Of a stretch of 64,000 bases of DNA, positions 22,234 to 33,777 are shown piece by piece (positions within the stretch are counted from its first letter, which is position 1; every line of letters begins with the position of its first letter). Position numbers and translations under genes: made by a program. Where the stretch lies: the NCBI GenBank assembly GCA_004154925.1, contig QJNS01000220.1:1-64000 (forward strand). The letters are read 5' to 3'. A model generated the notes under the pieces. The model was not told the origin of the DNA. It made no database searches and saw nothing but the letters and a program-made list of their open reading frames with translations. The stretch is from Monosporascus cannonballus. Taxonomy: Eukaryota > Ascomycota > Sordariomycetes > Xylariales.

Positions 22234-23906
22234 TCAGGAGGACTCGAGGTGATCCGACTGGTCGCTATCCTTGGCGCCGCGGTCGAACTCCTGGGGCATG
22301 CCGACGGGCCGCCTCTTGGCGTATTGCACGGTGGCCCAGACGGACGGCGAGTCCTTGAACATGAGGTCGATGTCCTCGAGGTTGCGGCCCATCGTCTCGG
22401 GGAACAGGAAGTGCACCGACACGGGGATGCAGGCCGCGATGACGGCGAAGACGATGTAGTACTGATAGCCTATGTTGTTAATCGCCACGGGGGTCACCAT
22501 GGCCACGACAAAGTTCCTATTGGGAGAGGTTACGTGTCAGCTGCCATAGTCTCCAGGGAAAGGGGTAGGTGAAAGAAGAATGCGCGATGGACTGTTGAGA
22601 AGGGCGGCCATTCACAGAGAACTTACCATAACCAGTGGTTGGCGGTCGAGATGGACGACATGGCCATGCGCAGGCGCAGGGGCGCGACCTCGGTGCAGTA
22701 CAGGAAGTTGGCGCCGAGGAAGCCGATGGGCACGAAGGTGTTGTAGAGGTAGATGAAGCAGCCGGCGGCGACCTGGGCGGCGTGGTTGTCGCGGGGGAAC
22801 GAGGTGGCGACGGCGAGCGCGACCATGCAGCAGGCCATGCCGACGCCGCTGAGGATAAAGACGAAGCGGCGGCCGAAGCGCTCGATGGTGAGGAAGGCGA
22901 TGAAGGAGGCCAGGAACTTCCAGGTCAGCGCGCCACCCGACAGCGTGCGCGACAGGAACGCGTCCATGCCGAGGTTCTGCTGGAACAGAATCGTCGCGTA
23001 CACGCTGATGAGGTTGCTGCCGGACATCTGCTGGTAGAACTGCAGCAGGATGCAGAGCCCGAACCGGTACGCCAGCTTGTCCTCGCCCATCTTCAGAATA
23101 TCCGACAGCTTGGCGGCGTTGTGGCTCGTCTCCTCGAGCGAGACCTCGATGCCGGCCACCTCGGACTGGACCTCGAGCGAGTCCACGGGCAGGCCCCGGA
23201 GGGCGGCGAGCGCCGCCGCGGCCTCCTCCTTGCGGTTCTTGAGGACCAGCCAGCGGGGCGACTCGGGGAAGAAGTAGGTCGAGGCCATTAGGACGACGGA
23301 GAAGAAGCAGGCGATGGCGATGGGCGGGCGCCACGTCGCGGGGCCCTCGGGCAGGGTGAAGAACCCGAGGTTGATCCACGACTCGAGGACGTACCCGAGG
23401 CAGATGAACAGACCGGCGAGGACGACCTGCTGGCCGCGGTTCTTGGCGCCGGCCGTCTCGCTTTGCCACACAGGCACGATGGAGCTCAGCATGCCGACGC
23501 CCACGCCGATAATGACACGCCCCACGATCAGCTGTGCAAAGTTCCAGGACAGGCACTCGAGGATCTCGCCGATAAGCGTGAGAACCGCGGCTCCGAAGAT
23601 GCAGTTCCGGCGGCCGAACTTATCGCCCGTGTAGGAGCACGAGAGGGCGCCGATCAGGGCGCCGATGACGAACGTGGCTACGGTGAAGCCCTGCAGCGTC
23701 GACTTCCGCGCCTTCTCATCGCCCGTCGTGTTGACGGTGTTGATCTGCGGGAAGGTCCGGACCCAGTCCTCCTCCGTTAGGAGACCGCCCAGGCCGGCCT
23801 GGTTGTATCCGAAGAGGATGAACGAGGGCGCGACGATGAGCGCGATCTGGAGGCGGCTGAGGGCGCTGCCGGTAAGCCCGAAGTGGCGCGTCGTGCTGGT
23901 ACCCAT
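22234..23906 (-). CDS. MFS sugar (hexose) transporter
   Basis: Twelve-helix plasma-membrane sugar porter of the major facilitator superfamily. Exon 1 is 23906-22627 and exon 2 is 22516-22234, with a 110-nt intron (gtaagt donor, aatag acceptor). The join runs through HWLWNFVVAM, giving 520 residues. Family signatures are in place: GYNQAGLGGLL in the first helix, GDKFGRRNCI between helices 2 and 3, RVIIGVGVGML, PESPRWLVLKNR before the central loop, ERFGRRFVF in the second half and PETMGRNLEDID after helix 12. The start Met at 23906 gives the usual short cytosolic N-terminus. Substrate cannot be read from sequence; hexose uptake is the family default, while quinate or lactose uptake are alternatives. 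The codon use is GC-rich at third positions, indicating a maintained gene. Confidence 0.92.
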
Positions 23907-25200
23907 TGTGTCGACGTCCGTATGGTCACCGATGAGAAAGAGTAACAGGAGAGGGTGAAGGGGGAGACGGAAGGAGGAGAGATGGGCAGGAACGTGTCGA
24001 GAATGAGGCTCCTTTTATCGCATTCTCCTCCGCGGCGAACTCCCCCTCACTCTATCCACTCATGGCTCCATTATGGGTCTTCCCATTATTCAGCCGTGAG
24101 GAGCCCCGTGGGACAATGGGGAAGACGGCTCGGTTGGTGAGGTGCTGGACTAGAACGCTGCACCCGTCAGCAGCTCGCGGCCGATGAGATTGAGGAGTGG
24201 CCCTCGATGCGGACGGCTAACACCGAAACCTGCCTAGATGATCAGCGCTTTACGTCCCGCGTTCTGTAAAGAATTTCTCGTCACATCTTCCCCTAGCAGA
24301 GCTCCGCTTCGCCGTGCTAGCCGGAAGTCTCCGGCCCTTTTTCGGCGTGTCTACAGAGCAAACGGGGCGGGAACTTCGCCTACAACCTCGGCAACAGCCA
24401 GGTGAGCGAGTGGATGGATTTTGTTGGTGAATGTCCCATATTCTCCTTGTTTAATTGATAAAAAACGACTGCTGCCAAATCGCTGCGAGGTCAAAAGCAG
24501 TCAAAATGCCGTCGTTCGCCGTGTTCACCGTATATACCGCACGCACTTTCAGTTGTCGAATAGTGGTTTGGGGCTGTCGGAAACAAGCTCATCCAAGAGA
24601 CGCGGCCAAGCCGGGAGGCTCTTTCAAGCTTCCTTACTGTCTTGGAGCCTCCTTGGCGCTATATCGAAACCGGTAGTTGCTGCGGCGGCTACCTGGCTAG
24701 GTAAGCGCTAAGAACGTTCCACCGCTCTTCGATCCACAGGCATACAGTTCGTGTATCTAGCTTGAGATACGGCGCCGATATCTCCCGTACACAATGTGAA
24801 ACCATGGAGCGAATGCTGACAGTAGTTCCGAAGGTCCCGATGCATTCACCGCTATCATTGCTCAACAGGAAACTAACACTAGGAACACAAACCGCTGGGC
24901 TCTACACTATTGATTAGGCAGATTCAGTTCACGTCGACGACGACTAGCGAAACTGAACAATCCCTGGTAGCTTGGAAGAAGTCCAGACCCGTAGGCTACT
25001 AAATACTGTCCGAAGAATCGTGTTGATGGCCAATGGCATCAAGATGGTTAAGTGGGGGGTCCTCGAAAATCGTCGTACACCGATTCCCCCGAAACAAGGG
25101 TCCCTCGAAACAAGGGTCCCTCGAAACAAGGGTCCCCGAAACAAGGGTCCCCGCAACAAGGGTCCCCGCAACTACTCTCCTCCTTTCTTTTCCTTTCGAC
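23907..25200. other. Spacer with a tandem repeat
   Basis: Shared upstream region of the transporter (left) and 3' side of the ABC gene (right). The only structure is a five-unit tandem repeat at 25091-25172. Short frames near 24421-24711 show no domain. Confidence 0.5.
25091..25172. repeat. 15/16-bp tandem repeat
   Basis: Five near-perfect units of GAAACAAGGGTCCCTC or its 15-bp form GAAACAAGGGTCCCC; the fifth has GCAAC instead of GAAAC, and a partial sixth unit ends the array. It lies 28 bases beyond the stop codon of the ABC transporter gene, so probably in its 3' untranslated region. Confidence 0.9.
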
Positions 25201-27449
25201 TTACGCCGCGGTCAACTCCTCGATTCTCCTTTCGAGTTCGGGGACCTGCCTCAGCAGGACGTCCAGCTCTTCTTTCTCGTCCTCAAGTTGTAATCGCTTC
25301 CCCGCGTCCAACTTGGTGAAGACGTAGTGCCCCTGACCGTCGAACTGCAATATCCTGCTGTGGTACTTCCACAGGCTGCGTCGGTGGCTGACGGTCATCA
25401 GCGTGATACCGAGCGCTTTCGCGTTCTCGTACATGACCTTCTCTGTCTCGAGGGTGACGCTGCTCGTGCATTCGTCCAGGATGGCATATCGTGGCTTGTG
25501 ATAGAAGAGGCGGGCCATCGCGACCCGCTGTTGCAGCCCCCCAGAAAGCACGTCGCGCCACTCGGCTTCGGCGTCCCAGCCCTCCGGATACAGGTCGACC
25601 AAATGCTCGAGCGAAAGGATCCTAAGGATGTCGAGAAGCTCGGTATCCGTTACACCGCGTGCACGTACGGTTCGGAGACTATCGGGATATGTGATCTGCT
25701 GGCGGAGGCTACCCCTTGATAAGTATGGCCGTTGCGGTACGTAGAAGATCTCGTGGAAGGGCGGTTTGTAGACAGTGCCGCCGTATACGGGCCACAGCCC
25801 ACCTAGAATCCGGAAGAGGCTGGATTTCCCGCAACCATTGGGGCCAACGACGAGTAGGTGGTCGCCCTGCTTAAGGGAAAAGGATAATGCTCTGACCAAA
25901 ACATCACCATTCGGAGAGATGATGGGGACATCTATGAACTCGATGTTCTTGCTCTCGATGACTTTTCCTCTGCCTTTCAGCACCGCCTCGTTGTCTTCCG
26001 TACCAGAACTGGAGACCAGCTTCTTCTCAAAGTGGCCAGCCTGAATATCATTCATGACTTCAAGTAGTGAAGCGACTCTGGAGGTGTAGCCGGCCAACTC
26101 CATAATTTCGCGGTAAGAGAACATGACGCGGCCGAACGCGTCCGAAGCGCTTAGCAACATACGCCTGTTGGTGACGAAGGTTTCCGTCCGGTCGCCCATG
26201 TTCGCCACCGTTCCTCCGAGCTGTCCTGGTAGTTTGAAGAAGACCGGCACGGCACAAAGCATGAGCCCCAAGGCGCCCCAGAAATACTTGATGACGAAGT
26301 CTTCCATGACACCGTGGTAAAATCGCCGGCGGAGGATGTAGTTCACATGCTTGATAAGGGTGAAGTAACCTTTGTCAAGTGAATTCTTCTCGGCCTCGTG
26401 CCCATGATATAGCGCGACCTCTTCGCTGTGGTCGATAAGTCGCGAATGCTGAAACCTGAACTCTCCCTCTAGTCGAGCTTCGTCTGCAACATATCTGCCG
26501 AAGGGCGGCGTAAGAGCCCGCATCACGTTGGCTGATAACTGGACGAGTAACGTCATGAGCATGACTCCTTCACCACCCACGCTTTTTGACAATGACCAGG
26601 TATATATAGTCTAAGCATAATTAGCACATGTCGAGGGCTCACGCGTTATGTAGAAATGCTTACCATGTCTAGCATTGGCTTGGCCAAATTGCTGTACAGC
26701 TCGGCTAGACTGTTTGAGAACTTGGCGACATCAACCGCAATTAGCTGATCCGGGTTCTTGATCCTGTCATCGAGGGCTGAAAGCCCATAGAAAGTGAGGT
26801 TCGAGAGATATTTGTCGTGTATATATTGGGTCAAGCGTGACCGGTACTTCAATGACAGCTCGGCTTGGTGGTATGACAACTAATTGGGGGTTACCCATCA
26901 GCTACTGGAGGTCTCGCGGTTCTTACTGTTAGGAATGCTTACCATGGAATTTGTAAAAGTCGCAGGGACAGCGATCAACATCCACCAGACTATTCTCTTG
27001 AGGAACTCTTTTCCGTGGCCCTTGACAAGGGCCTTCACTATGGCACCGTCCATCTCGGCTACCCGCAAGCTGATGAGCGTCCGTATGACTAAGAAGAAGC
27101 TGTGGCTAACCAGCAAGCGGGCCTCCGGACTCCGCCAGCCAGGAATGACGATATTGAGCAGCTTCAACAACGACCTGAAGAACTCCCTATTCAACTCGAC
27201 TTTCTTCTTGGCGGAAACGTCGGACCCGTCGCTAGAGGTGGTCCCGGACTTGCGCTTGGCTGCCTCGCGCGCGGATGCGGCCTTCTGCTCGGAGATGGCA
27301 TTGCGAATGCGATTGACGAGAGTAACTAAGAGAGCGAGGTAGACAGCGCGGGAGATTCGAGTCCGGTTCGAGACATAGAGCTTTGTCAGGTATGCAACGG
27401 TGCTCTTGATGGATCGGTCGGGCAAAACGAGTTTCGACTGCGCCGCCAT
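25201..27449 (-). CDS. PXA2: Peroxisomal fatty acyl-CoA ABC half-transporter (ABCD, Pxa2-like)
   Basis: ABCD-family half-transporter that would import long-chain acyl-CoA into peroxisomes as a dimer. Exons on the minus strand are 27449-26943, 26879-26664 and 26610-25201, with introns of 63 and 53 nt; all joins are in phase, giving 710 residues. The second junction reads [18 protein letters not shown], matching the conserved ABCD membrane segment. The membrane domain covers about residues 80-420. The nucleotide-binding domain has Walker [10 protein letters not shown], signature LSGGLQQR, Walker B ending in LDECTSSVT and H-loop TVSHR. A Leu/Glu-rich coiled tail ends the protein. The gene is most like the Pxa2 partner; the other subunit is not in this window. 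A TA microsatellite lies just upstream of the start. Confidence 0.93.
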
Positions 27450-28296
27450 GCTTGCAACCTAGAAGGTAAAGGACACGTCGAGATATAGGTTGCTCTTGAA
27501 TGGGCTATCGGTGTATATATGTATATATATATATATATATATATACATACATATATATATATTCCAGGTCGAGAAACGGTCAGAAATGCCGACCGTCACT
27601 GCCAGACCGGGGGGATAGACTCAAGAGATAGCCTGGCCCATCAAGCTAATTGAAAGAATGCAAGAGGAAGCGTACAGCTCAAGGTGATACGAATACCATT
27701 GAATGACGAACTTAGGATTTCCTCACATGGCTTCGGATGCGGTCGGCCCATGTATGGTGTTTGGCGCTGGGACAATTAATTGTTGTCGGATACTGGAGCG
27801 AGTTACGCAGATGAGAGACACGAGGAGCGGGAGCGCGGGCGCATTTCATTGTTCCCTCGGCGCGTTGTAACCAATGCAGGCAAGTTCAATGCAGGTGACG
27901 CAGGTTCCCCCCCGTGGCATGTGATTCCCCTACTGTGATAGGCTGTAATAGGCAGGTAAGTAAGTACCAGTACGGGGAATTGTGGCTGTCAATTGCATGT
28001 ATCCGCTCCCAGTTGTGGCTTGTTGTGGCTCGATAGTGGGGGGGGGGCTCTTTGGGGTAATAGACCGTGCTCTCCGATTCGGTAATACCTAACCGTCACT
28101 AGCCTCAACGGTGGCGTCCGTTCCCCTCCAGCGGATTTTCGGGCGCCTTGCAAATAAATCTCCAAACAGAATCCAAATTTTCGAGTTTGCCTTTCTGCCC
28201 CGCATAAGACGCCGCAGATAAAACTCATCTCTGCTTCTCTCGTTCCAAACCGAACCCGTGCACTCACCAAATCCGATCCCAGTTTTTGCTGGAATC
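27450..28296. other. Divergent promoter region between ABC gene and DPH3
   Basis: The two flanking genes diverge from this 847-bp region. It holds the TA microsatellite and no gene. A G8 homopolymer lies near 28040. Confidence 0.6.
27513..27563. repeat. TA-rich microsatellite upstream of the ABC gene
   Basis: About 50 bases of nearly pure (TA)n with occasional GTA or CATA, 64-114 bases upstream of the ABC transporter ATG (minus strand), so in its promoter or 5' leader. It is likely length-variable. Confidence 0.85.
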
Positions 28297-28636
28297 ATGG
28301 CCGAAGAAGAAATCGCCGTCTACGACGAGGTGGAAATCGAAGATATGGACTTCGATGAGACCCTCCAAATCTACGAATACCCGTGCCCATGTGGCGATAA
28401 GTTCCAGATTGCGCTTGCCGACCTGCAGGACGAGTCCAACGACATCGCTGTCTGTCCGAGCTGTAGTCTTATGATACGGGTGATCTATGACCAGGTGCGT
28501 TCGGGAAAGCAACGTGCGCGCGTAAAGCGAACAATCTAATCCTTTATACAAATAGGAGAACCTCTGGAAGCCCAAAGCCGAAGCCGAAGCTCCTATTCCC
28601 GCACCTGCAGAACAGCAGGTCCCCGTCGCAGCCTAA
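28297..28636 (+). CDS. DPH3: Diphthamide biosynthesis protein 3 (CSL zinc finger)
   Basis: Small iron/zinc protein that passes electrons to the Dph1-Dph2 enzyme in diphthamide synthesis on eEF2, and in yeast (Kti11) also serves Elongator tRNA modification. Exons 28297-28494 and 28556-28636 with a 61-nt intron (gtgcgt donor, aatag acceptor) give 92 residues. The CSL zinc-finger pattern is complete: Cys30 and Cys32 in YPCPCGDKF, Cys53 and Cys56 in VCPSCSLMIRVIYD. An acidic N-terminus precedes it. The second exon encodes ENLWKPKAEAEAPIPAP, the normal variable tail. I chose the ATG at 28297 because it begins the conserved MAEEE start; the frame is open upstream but without another Met. Confidence 0.95.
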
Positions 28637-29095
28637 TGATTTACCGATATGGGCGACACGAGTTCCGACCGATGGCCGCACATTATTGCAGCACTGACGG
28701 GTAGGACCCATCCCCAGGTGAAGTCGTGGCGCGATTCTACTATCAAGGTGCCGGGATGATCCTAAGGCAACCGCCGATAACATAGCCGTTCCAATTGCTT
28801 GGAGTGTGCGTTCGGCCAGAAAATGGTAGATACGAAACTACGCCTATATGGATGTTGGTCGGCTCTTCCAGGCTCGACCGAGAATAAACGTAGCGAACAA
28901 TCCAATACCGGGTCGGGTATCGTTCGAAAATGCTATATCATTGAGCGACAACTGGGGTATATCAAATTTGCAAATGCATTCATTCCCACGCCGGCACTTA
29001 TCAAGCGCAACCCAAAAAGGAACCAAATGCTTTTGGACATGTTCGCCAAAACCAATAGTACTCCCAAACTCCGCGCAATGCCCGTCAGTCGAAAT
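28637..29095. other. Short spacer
   Basis: No gene recognised. A plus-strand open frame (28848-29264) crosses this spacer but runs antisense to the better-supported small gene at 29096-29420. Confidence 0.45.
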
Positions 29096-29420
29096 TCATA
29101 ACAAAAGGATTCCCGCAGCAGAGAATACGATTAAACCCATCAGCGAAGCTTCCAGCGCGGGTTTATTTTCTGCTGCAGCGGTCGCCAACCTCCTCGGGCT
29201 TCGGATCGTATCAACGCTGACGGATTTTGGCGTTATCCAAGTGGCTAGGTGCAACTCTAATTAGTTATCTACCGTTCTCGGGGAGGAATCGCATCTAATG
29301 CTTACCGAGTGGACTTTCCAGTCCCGCAGATATTATGGACGAGGTTTGGGAAGAACTTTGCTGTTGCGCAGCAAACGCAGCTAGCATCATAATGGCCGCA
29401 ATGAAGGCTGTCAGTCGCAT
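29096..29420 (-). CDS. Putative small GPI-anchored or membrane-attached secreted protein
   Basis: Proposed from splicing logic, since neither exon is long. Exon 1 is 29420-29306 and exon 2 is 29256-29096, with a 49-nt intron (gtaagc donor, attag acceptor, taactaat branch-like). The spliced product is 91 residues. It starts with a convincing signal peptide (MRLTAFIAAIMMLAAFAAQQ), continues with a Ser/Gln-rich segment and ends in a hydrophobic tail (SLMGLIVFSAAGILLL) directly before the stop. This is the layout of small GPI-anchored fungal wall proteins; an Ala/Asn-rich stretch before the tail could hold the omega site. No cysteines are present, so it is not a CFEM or hydrophobin protein. I recognise no homologue. 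A one-step shift of the acceptor would give a shorter product without the tail. Confidence 0.45.
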
Positions 29421-32400
29421 TCTGAAAGCGAGTGGGCCCTGACAAGAGTACGTGGGCTGCGTCGTCCAGCTGTTATAACCCAGCGAAGGGAAACCAACAA
29501 GATGTTGATAAGGTGATTTTTATTTGGAAATGCGGCAAGCGGATCAAGCGAGCGAGGTAGAGTTGTCCAACACCAGCAACATTGAATAGCTAGCGAATGA
29601 GGGGACAAAATAGTCCGCATGTATGTGTATCGATTGAATAAAAACAATGCATTTTTCAACAGACAAGCAGTAAGTGCGCATGCCGTCCTTCTGGCTTTCA
29701 CCACATCACCTCTGTCGTCAGATCATGGCCTGGTGGATAGCACCATCCACCCAAGAGAAGGGCGGGGTGGATATGCTTACGATAGTATTTTAACCAGGAA
29801 CGGGATCGTAGCGTGCAAAACGGGCTTGGAGGGGGGAGGGAAACGCTCTTGGTCTGGGCCAGCGGCTAGCGGGGATTGGGACAAGGTTACCCAAAACTTG
29901 TTATCTGGAACATTCAACATGCCGGTATCCGCTGATAGTCGAAGGAGAGGGGGGAGGGCCTCGTAATCACATCCTTCCAGACGTCCTAACGGTTGCCCAG
30001 AGACCGTGAAACGTGGACGCGATGATCTCCATGCAAAGACGCGAGTTCGGGCCTTTTGCTACTGGAAGATTCCTTGCGGTTGGTGTATGGCTGCAGGAAG
30101 GCGCTCGGAAATATGTACCTGTTGGCCTGTAGGAAACCTCCTATCATGGAGAAGAGGGTGGTGGTTATTATTTCTCCAACCCAGCCTCTTCCTAGCACTT
30201 CAACTCCACGGTTCTCACATGAGGAACTCGACACCGTCACGTACGCGTTCGATTCGATTCGATACGAATACGGACAAATTAGGTAGATAGCAAGACAGTC
30301 GGGAGGTCCTGCGCCTTCCATACAGCCCTTTGCCGTGGAACCTTTTTGCGTCAAGCGTATGGGGCCGCGGGGACGGGCTATTTATAACTGTTAAGGGAAC
30401 GGCTGGAACATATTGCGTGATTCCGATCTAGAATCCCCCTCACCGCGCGTGGGATGCCTCTTCGTCTTCATGCATAAATAGGACCAGAAACAAGCCCGCA
30501 TATAACTGTTACCTGCATGTATCCACTATCCCCCCAGCGGGCAATTATGCATATCTTCAGAACCATAAGGCCTGATCCATGGCATCCCGTGCTGAAGTCC
30601 CCTGGTTTTCCACTCTAAACTGTACTAAAGATTGGAGACCCAGATCGGAGAATCAAGGACACTGAAGGGTAGAAGGTGCCAATACCGGGCTCGATTTATG
30701 TCATCTCTCGGTCTAGGATGTTATATATGAGGCGTTATAATGGCATTGGGAAGCGGCCTATTTGACAGAACGGAACGTCGTTGCAGACGCCAGAACAAGC
30801 TGCACGGGCGGCTTATTTCAGCCTTATTCGATGATTACACACATTTTGAACCTGATCCGTCGCCCAATGAGGTCATAGAGAACGATGAAACTATACTCGT
30901 CGCAAGTGGTCTTGTCGAAACAACTTGAACCGATCAATTCCCGCAGTGTAGCAGAATTTTGCGGTACAGCATCCTCGATAAACACTCCACTGTGGCAAGT
31001 AAGGAGCGCGGCACATAGCTGATCAACCGAAGGCCCTCTTCTGCCCTAAAATTTTTCTCGCCATTGACCCGTGATGGAACCACCACGGCTTATATTTTTG
31101 CCTCGTGCTGTCACCATATATGAGACGGGCTAAACCTGACAACGCTCACTCCGGTCTGCCGAGTCCCAAGTCGCCTTTGGCCTGAGTGACGTGGTCGGGG
31201 CACTCCTGCTTCCTCATGAGCCACCAAACTGTTGGGGTCCGCGGTCCGTCGGATTATACTCGACATACCTCACAGCCAAATCATACCAAAGGAATAATGA
31301 GGGTGGGCCCCTGGGCCATATCCATCGGCTGTCTCAGTGCTCCCTCAACCTAGCAACCGGTGTTGCAACAGTCCCTTGCTAATGAGATATGGCGGCTTCC
31401 GAATTAACAATCAATGACGCTTATTCCTGCGCGAGCGTCGCCTGGACTTGGAGTGGCTAGTGCGTCAGTAGCTGGGGGTTATCTCTCTAGGCTGAGGACA
31501 GAGTACGGGTTGATGGATTCGAATACCAGCCGGCCTTGTCTTCGGCTATCCCTTACGAAGCACGCTTCGAAGTTGCTTTCGCGTTTAAACCTGTCAAAGT
31601 CGCGGTGTAATTCTATCCTTACACCGATGCTCATTGCCAACGCCGCTAGCAGGATTAATGAAGTCACGAGCAGTGCAGTTTGGGGTTTCGATAAACGCCG
31701 CCTGAGAAATGGGAGAGAAAGATCGGCGTACTTGTGTCACAAGGCCACGCAGCGCGCAAGGCCGAAGACTATCCCGCGTTTGTCATGTATTGTTCGCGTA
31801 TTGCCCTTATTTATGAATTAGTTACCGGCCGAGTTGCGGTTCAACACCCACCTGTCCGGGTGTGTTCGATTAGAAACACAAGGCCAAGTTGGGAACAGCA
31901 CAAAAGCCCCTACAGAATAGTATGGGGTATTCAAAGGAAAAGACGCGGGCCGAAAGCATGGTCTCTTCATATTCATAGTAACCGAGGCAATCCGCTGGTA
32001 GGCATCCAAATAGGGGTGGGGAAATAAGTAAGGCAACGATGACTATGGCATACGGTCTCAGAGTAATCCGATACGACACAACAGCAAGTTTCCTCATTTT
32101 GAGGTAGACCGTAACCAAGGCTGCAAGCGTATCGTATCGAGAAGACTAATGATGCTTGGATGTGAAATACCCTATTACCCAGCAAACTGCCAAGACCCCA
32201 CGCGATATGCCCCCCTTCCCCCTATTCCGGCAGTTACCGATGCCCTCGAAAGCCTACGGGCAAGCCCCGCCCCGAATCGCACGGCTCGGGACCACTATGC
32301 CTTAGGCAGAGGTCTCCCCCTGCCCGATATGTCCCGAGCGTAGGCGTCGTCCGCACACGCGCCGCATCTATTCCGGCCATCCTGCGGGAGGTTATACGTT

Positions 32401-33777
32401 CAGTCCTTGTCACCACATTCGCCGTATTCCCCACCTACTTGTGAGACTTTCCAGCATCTAATCTTCTCATGAAACCTGCCGAAAATTCGACGACATTTTT
32501 GCAGCGATACGGCTGTACTTCGGTGTGACACATTGTCGTTGGAGTTGGGTGCGTCGTCTCACAGAAGGGTTCCGGAGGTGTATGCTGTATCTCCAGTTGG
32601 GCGATAGATTCATGACAGGTACTATGTCCAGAATGCCGGGATACACTCGATCTGTATTATAGATTTGATGTGTCGTAAATACGGCTCGTCCATGGAAGGT
32701 TTGTTGACCGGCCTTAAGAGGACTTGATGAGTCGTCGGTATGTCCGAAAGCATTGCAGGGAGATTCCTTGTGACCTCTAACCTCGACTTGTGAGATACTT
32801 GCGGTTTATATAAAACTTTAGCAGAGGTAGAAGCCTGAGTATATCCATTCCTAATACACTTATTCATTTCCTGGACTTCGTTTCGGTCATTTCTCCCACC
32901 TTATGTCACCAATGATCAATATTCAGAGCCAGAATGATGCTCTGGATTCTGGCTGCTCTCATACCCTGGATGCGGTTGACCGACAGGATCTTGTTCCGGG
33001 GTCAAAATTCATCTAATATCTGAGCAGCATGTACGAGCAGAAAGGGCTATGGCCGCACCCCACGCAGAGCCGGGGACAATGGCCAGGCACTGCTGCCTGT
33101 TGCTCTTATTTTGAGCTTACTCAAACTTTTTAGGCAGAAGAACTTGTCACGTTGGTTATATAATGATTCAAGTCAGCGAAATTCTGAGTTGTTGGTAGAC
33201 GGGGTGGTGCCACTATGCCAGCGAATCATCACGTTATCGCTTCTCCCTGTTCAACTCTTTTGCTGACTCACTGAGCACTTTGATCCGCACAGTTTCTACT
33301 CGCCTCGTACCTAACACTCCAAATAACACCTTTTAAGCTTTCCCAGTAACTGCTACGTCATGTTCGCCTTGTTTTTTTTCTTCAAATACCCTTCCCGGGG
33401 GGGCCTTCGGTCTTGAGCCGGTCTTCCAGTAAACTGGGAAGCAGCTCCCGTAACTGCTAGCCCCTTTGCCTAAAATGCCCTTCCCCAATTGACGGAATAT
33501 CTAAATTGACTTTGACACGCGATAGAAAGGAGTATTCTAATGCGGAAATGATGGTTACTTGATGTTGTATCAGATTTCAGTATATCAAGGGCATATCGTA
33601 GGGGGCAATAGCGTCATGAGGATCTCCAGCAGTGCCACTGCCTTATCAAGCTCGACCTGGCTAATGTAGGCCAACGGCAACGGGCACGATAGTTGGAGTT
33701 CTTCAGAACGAAGACGGTCAAGCCGCATTAGTATTCGAGGGCTATTACACATCTCAGGAGCACGCAAGTCTCCTGCC
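29421..33777. other. 4.4-kb gene-poor stretch
   Basis: No supported gene. Several open frames of 60-135 codons occur on both strands without domains. The most protein-like is a minus-strand frame at about 31735-31479 with one hydrophobic segment (LLVTSLILLAALAMSIGV), described in the findings. Composition is normal rather than RIP-like, so this is not an obvious transposon graveyard. Confidence 0.45.

Noticed and set aside
22612..23556. 314-codon minus-strand frame inside the transporter
   Set aside because: Arg/Pro/Gly-rich shadow in a different frame of the real sugar transporter exon.
28848..29264. 138-codon plus-strand open frame
   Set aside because: It lies antisense to the spliced small secreted-protein gene, shows no domain, and its composition looks like a shadow frame.
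29986..30354. 122-codon minus-strand frame
   Set aside because: No hydrophobic, catalytic or repetitive pattern; overlaps other short frames on the opposite strand. Probably chance.
31414..31821. 135-codon plus-strand frame
   Set aside because: Arg/Ser/Leu-rich shadow of the opposite strand with no domain; the minus-strand frame is more protein-like.
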